Positions 61,101 to 64,000 of a stretch of 64,000 bases of DNA are shown here, one piece after another. Source of the DNA: Procambarus clarkii. Taxonomy: Eukaryota > Arthropoda > Malacostraca > Decapoda > Cambaridae. Each line of letters opens with the position of its first letter. Position 1 is the stretch's first letter. A program made the position numbers and the translations under genes. Under the pieces are notes generated by a model that was given only the letters and a program-made list of their open reading frames with translations, had not been told where the DNA came from and made no database searches. Where the stretch lies: assembly GCF_040958095.1 (NCBI RefSeq), contig NC_091228.1:13719640-13783639 (forward strand), in the 5' to 3' direction.

Positions 61101-62676
61101 AATATCCGACCCCAAGTCGGTAGTACGCTTTAAAGATTTTGCTATATAGTGCAATGTATAAATAAGTAGGGGGGGGGGGGGGGGGATGAACAAAACACTC
61201 TTCCCTTAACCAATGTATTTACCTTAACCGACAAAATATATTAAAACAGAGTATTTCTACGCTTATATACAGGGTGTCTCTTTCACTTAAGACACCAAAA
61301 GCGCTCACATGCAATGTTCGCCAACCCCACGGTTTCCATTACTCAGTACCTTATCCACTCGAACTGGAAAACATTGGCGAGTTCACCTTTTACGTGAGCC
61401 AGCCCACCGGCACAGTATCACGAGGTGCCTATACCCCACTATCGCTCTCCAGCCACTCACTGGCAGAGGACTTCAGTCACATGCTGATCGGGGTCACAAA
61501 ACAACCGGCACAGGGGTAGCGAACCCCTGGCAGAAGCCTCTAGCGACCAGCTAGCAGCACTTCACAACCGGCCCCTCTCTGTCTTACGTTACTCTCCTAA
61601 GCCAATCCTGGGGTACGCAGATCTCTTCCAAACACTATGTAATCTTGAAGAAAATATGAAGCTTACGTACTGCTTCAGATCGGCGGCAGATTACTTAGTA
61701 GTCTTCCAGGACCAATTTCAGAGAACGTGGACTGCCCAAGGTAAACTGACCTCATCAGTACGACTGCCTCCACACGTCACCTCTGTGGACATTAAACGCC
61801 ATCAGTTAAATGGACGGTACACTGTGTAAACCAGGAGGTAACACTCACTGGGGAGTTAACATTATGCTCGTAGCACAATCTAAGTGGCGCTAGTCTTGAT
61901 ACGTCCACCACCAGAGGTTATCCACAACGACCTCTCTGTCTGACCAAGGCAGGAAAGCAGGGCCATTTTCCGCTGTTACGCCACTACCAATAGGTGGCGT
62001 TGTCTACGTAGCGTCCAATATCAGGGGGGTTAGAGTGCAGACCCATAGATAGCACTGGAATTGCCACTCTACACTCTGACGAAGGTGACGAATCCGTAAC
62101 AACCATGTAACTGTTCTGCTTCCTCTTCAATTGTTCCCAGAGGAAATATTGGTAATTTAAATAGAGATAAGAATATTACTCACTCTGGGTTGGTTGCTAC
62201 TGCGTGTTCTTAACATAAAACAATCCTGTCTACCTAACATTACTGGCCAGGAATGACTAGACAAGATTTCGAAATGAACACTTCCCTTGTTCTGATGGTG
62301 ACTGTGTGTTGATGATGGAAGCACTAATTTTCTCTCCATAACACTTCGTCCAAGGGAGTATTATTGGAGCTGTTCTGCTCCAGCGACCTGTTGTTAAAAT
62401 TGACAATGGCTGAGGTATCACTGGTATCCCACTGACGTATCCCTTGTTCTCTAGTTGCGTCAAGAAAGAGTTAGAGAGTTCCTACATTAACTCTATTTTG
62501 GTACTAATAATTAAGTTAATTCAAGTGAGATGTTTTTATGATGATTACAATCCCGAGACTGCTGTATTAAGAATGTTCCCAACAGAATTAGTTGGTAAAT
62601 TAATAGCGACATGTGGCAATAATATCCCAATTTCTATTGACGGAAATTTCCACTGTGCTAAATTTTATGTATGAAT
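58200..62676. other. AT-rich region without recognised genes
   Basis: At 58320-58510 there is a possible old SINE (CCGAGTTTAATTCCTAG as a weak B box, then GCCTAACAGGCTGCC). At 59990-60700 there is A/T-rich sequence with poly(A) and poly(T) runs. A poly(G) of about 15 occurs at 61170. The interval 61250-62050 is clearly GC-richer and carries only short frames in shifting registers (61274-61519, 61309-61554). It may be a mobile-element remnant. I see no conserved protein. Confidence 0.5.
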
Positions 62677-63009
62677 AAACACTATTTCTAGAGTTAATTT
62701 GTTATTTACACAACAGCAGCAATATTATCTATTTATTGTATTTGATATTCGTAAATGGTGTCGGGTTTTCCAACACAGCATATATCTCCATCACCTGATA
62801 ATTACTTATGTGTATTGGACTCTGCAAATATAAAAATTAATTAAACACTATTTCTAGGGTTAATTTGTTATTTACACAACAGCAGCAATTTTACCAACAT
62901 ATTGTATTTAATATTAGTAAATGACGTCTGATTTTCTGACACACCATATATCTCCATCATCTTATAATTACTTAAGTGTACTGGACTCTGCAAATATAAA
63001 AATTAATTT
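62677..63009. repeat. 166-bp tandem duplication
   Basis: AAACACTATTTCTAGAGTTA starts at 62677 and its twin at 62843. Both copies contain TTTACACAACAGCAGCAAT and end TCTGCAAATATAAAAATTAA. They are about 88-90% identical. Confidence 0.85.
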
Positions 63010-64000
63010 ATCAATCATTGACTCCAGCTTCAATGTCAACATTACCTTTATTCTTACCTCTGTTACAAATCAGTTCATCACCTCATTCTTACTGTCATCA
63101 TGAAAAGCATAAATTTCCTCCCTCAAATTATTATTAGGATGAAATTTTTATACTGTATCGTTTGCTGTATGAGTATTTTCTTATGATTTTGTATCATGTT
63201 GTCGTGTGTCAGTATTGATAGTATTATTTCATATATTTTAATGGTTTATAATAATTGAAAGGAGTCAGTATGGCATCTCTTGGTTGTCATGATCATATAA
63301 GGAAGTTTTGTCTCCAGCAGTGATGAGTGTGTCGTGACCAGCTTGGCATCATTGACCAACCCTGTAATTATATTTTTATATTATATTCATATCACTGAAT
63401 TGTTTTCTATTAAGCCAAGTGTATATATAATGTTTATATTTGTGTTTGGAGGTATTATTCTCAGTATATCAGAGTGTCTGAGAGTATTCCTGTCTGGTAT
63501 ATTTTGGTAACTGTGTGGATGCCATGCTTGCACATGTGGAAAAGCTTAGTAGCGACAGTAGTATGGAGCTGGTCGAACATGTTTCAGATAAGTCAGTTTG
63601 GTTACTGTTTTATGTTCATTATGATTGACACGATGTCTGGTTAGAGTGTTAATCATATTATATGCGATCTGTCTTGTCGAGTATTAGTCAATGATCAGTG
63701 CTTAGAGGTTTTATTTCACCCCATTGTTGTATGAAGGTTACTGGATGTTAAGTGGTTATTCTCTGTTGTGTGCTATTGTTCCTCATCATGCAGTATATTG
63801 ATGGTGACATATAGACAGTTGTGTTTCACTTTCCTTGACTTATTTTTAATAATACTTGTGAGACCCATTTTACATGATTTACAACTGTACGGCAACATGA
63901 ACCATTCCCAGATGCACTTGGGTGCAACAACCTCTAACATCTTCGTCTTCACCACAAATGTCCTCAGAACAACAACAGCAACAATACACACCCAATTCAG
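63010..64000. other. AT-rich end of window, nothing recognised
   Basis: No frame above 75 codons, no repeat motif shared with the rest of the window, no RNA gene. Confidence 0.5.

Noticed and set aside
61274..61554. Small host gene in the GC-richer interval
   Set aside because: There are two overlapping 81-codon frames without conserved motifs. Nothing supports splicing or homology, so it is left as unassigned.

Overview
This is eukaryotic DNA, almost certainly from a decapod crustacean such as a crayfish, shrimp or crab. The evidence is arthropod-type (TTAGG)n telomere-like motifs, long (AT)n, (TG)n and (GTGA)n microsatellites, a spliced Cys-loop receptor gene fragment, and dense CR1-like LINEs, Penelope-like, Helitron and Ty3/gypsy elements. 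I see no prokaryotic genes, rRNA, CRISPR array or functional tRNA gene.

Layout. 1-0.45 kb: 3' end of a LINE with its tail duplicated. 1-29.5 kb: a stack of APE-type, CR1-like LINE copies, all on the minus strand and joined head to tail. Their 3' tails share a short tandem motif (ACTCACCTA(G/T)TTGT read on the plus strand) and mostly abut CA-type microsatellites. Family 1 is seen in copies A-H and family 2 in copies I and J. Two LTR-type insertions with 4-bp target duplications interrupt copies E (13674-15608, ATAT) and J (23862-26857, AGGC). 29.5-32.1 and 41.5-42.4 kb: arrays of one A/B/C higher-order repeat. 32.1-32.5 and 40.4-41.5 kb: two decayed parts of a Helitron helicase, with a Ty3/gypsy element between them. 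32.66-40.44 kb: Gmr1-like Ty3 copy 1 (plus strand), whose 5' LTR holds a 2.4-kb ORF1-only LINE retroposon with an intact 585-residue protein. 42.8-47.2 kb: tandem tRNA-derived SINEs, a LINE C-terminal fragment, a Penelope-like element and hairpin repeats, most of them bounded by (AT)n. 47.21-53.31 kb: Gmr1-like copy 2 (minus strand), full length with two near-identical LTRs. 53.4-64 kb: mostly unique, AT-rich DNA holding two exons of a Cys-loop ligand-gated ion channel (plus strand). Its intron carries a 57-bp tandem repeat and a SINE.

The most interesting system is the Gmr1-like retrotransposon pair. Both copies encode gag with a SCAN-like capsid, a zinc knuckle, a protease and an integrase, followed by RNase H. 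Integrase therefore precedes RNase H, which is the Gmr1 order, and no reverse transcriptase domain is visible in either copy. This suggests a non-autonomous lineage that borrows reverse transcriptase. Two other trans-dependence stories accompany it: the ORF1-only half-LINE, and a SINE (56672-56957) whose 3' end matches the tail of LINE family 1.
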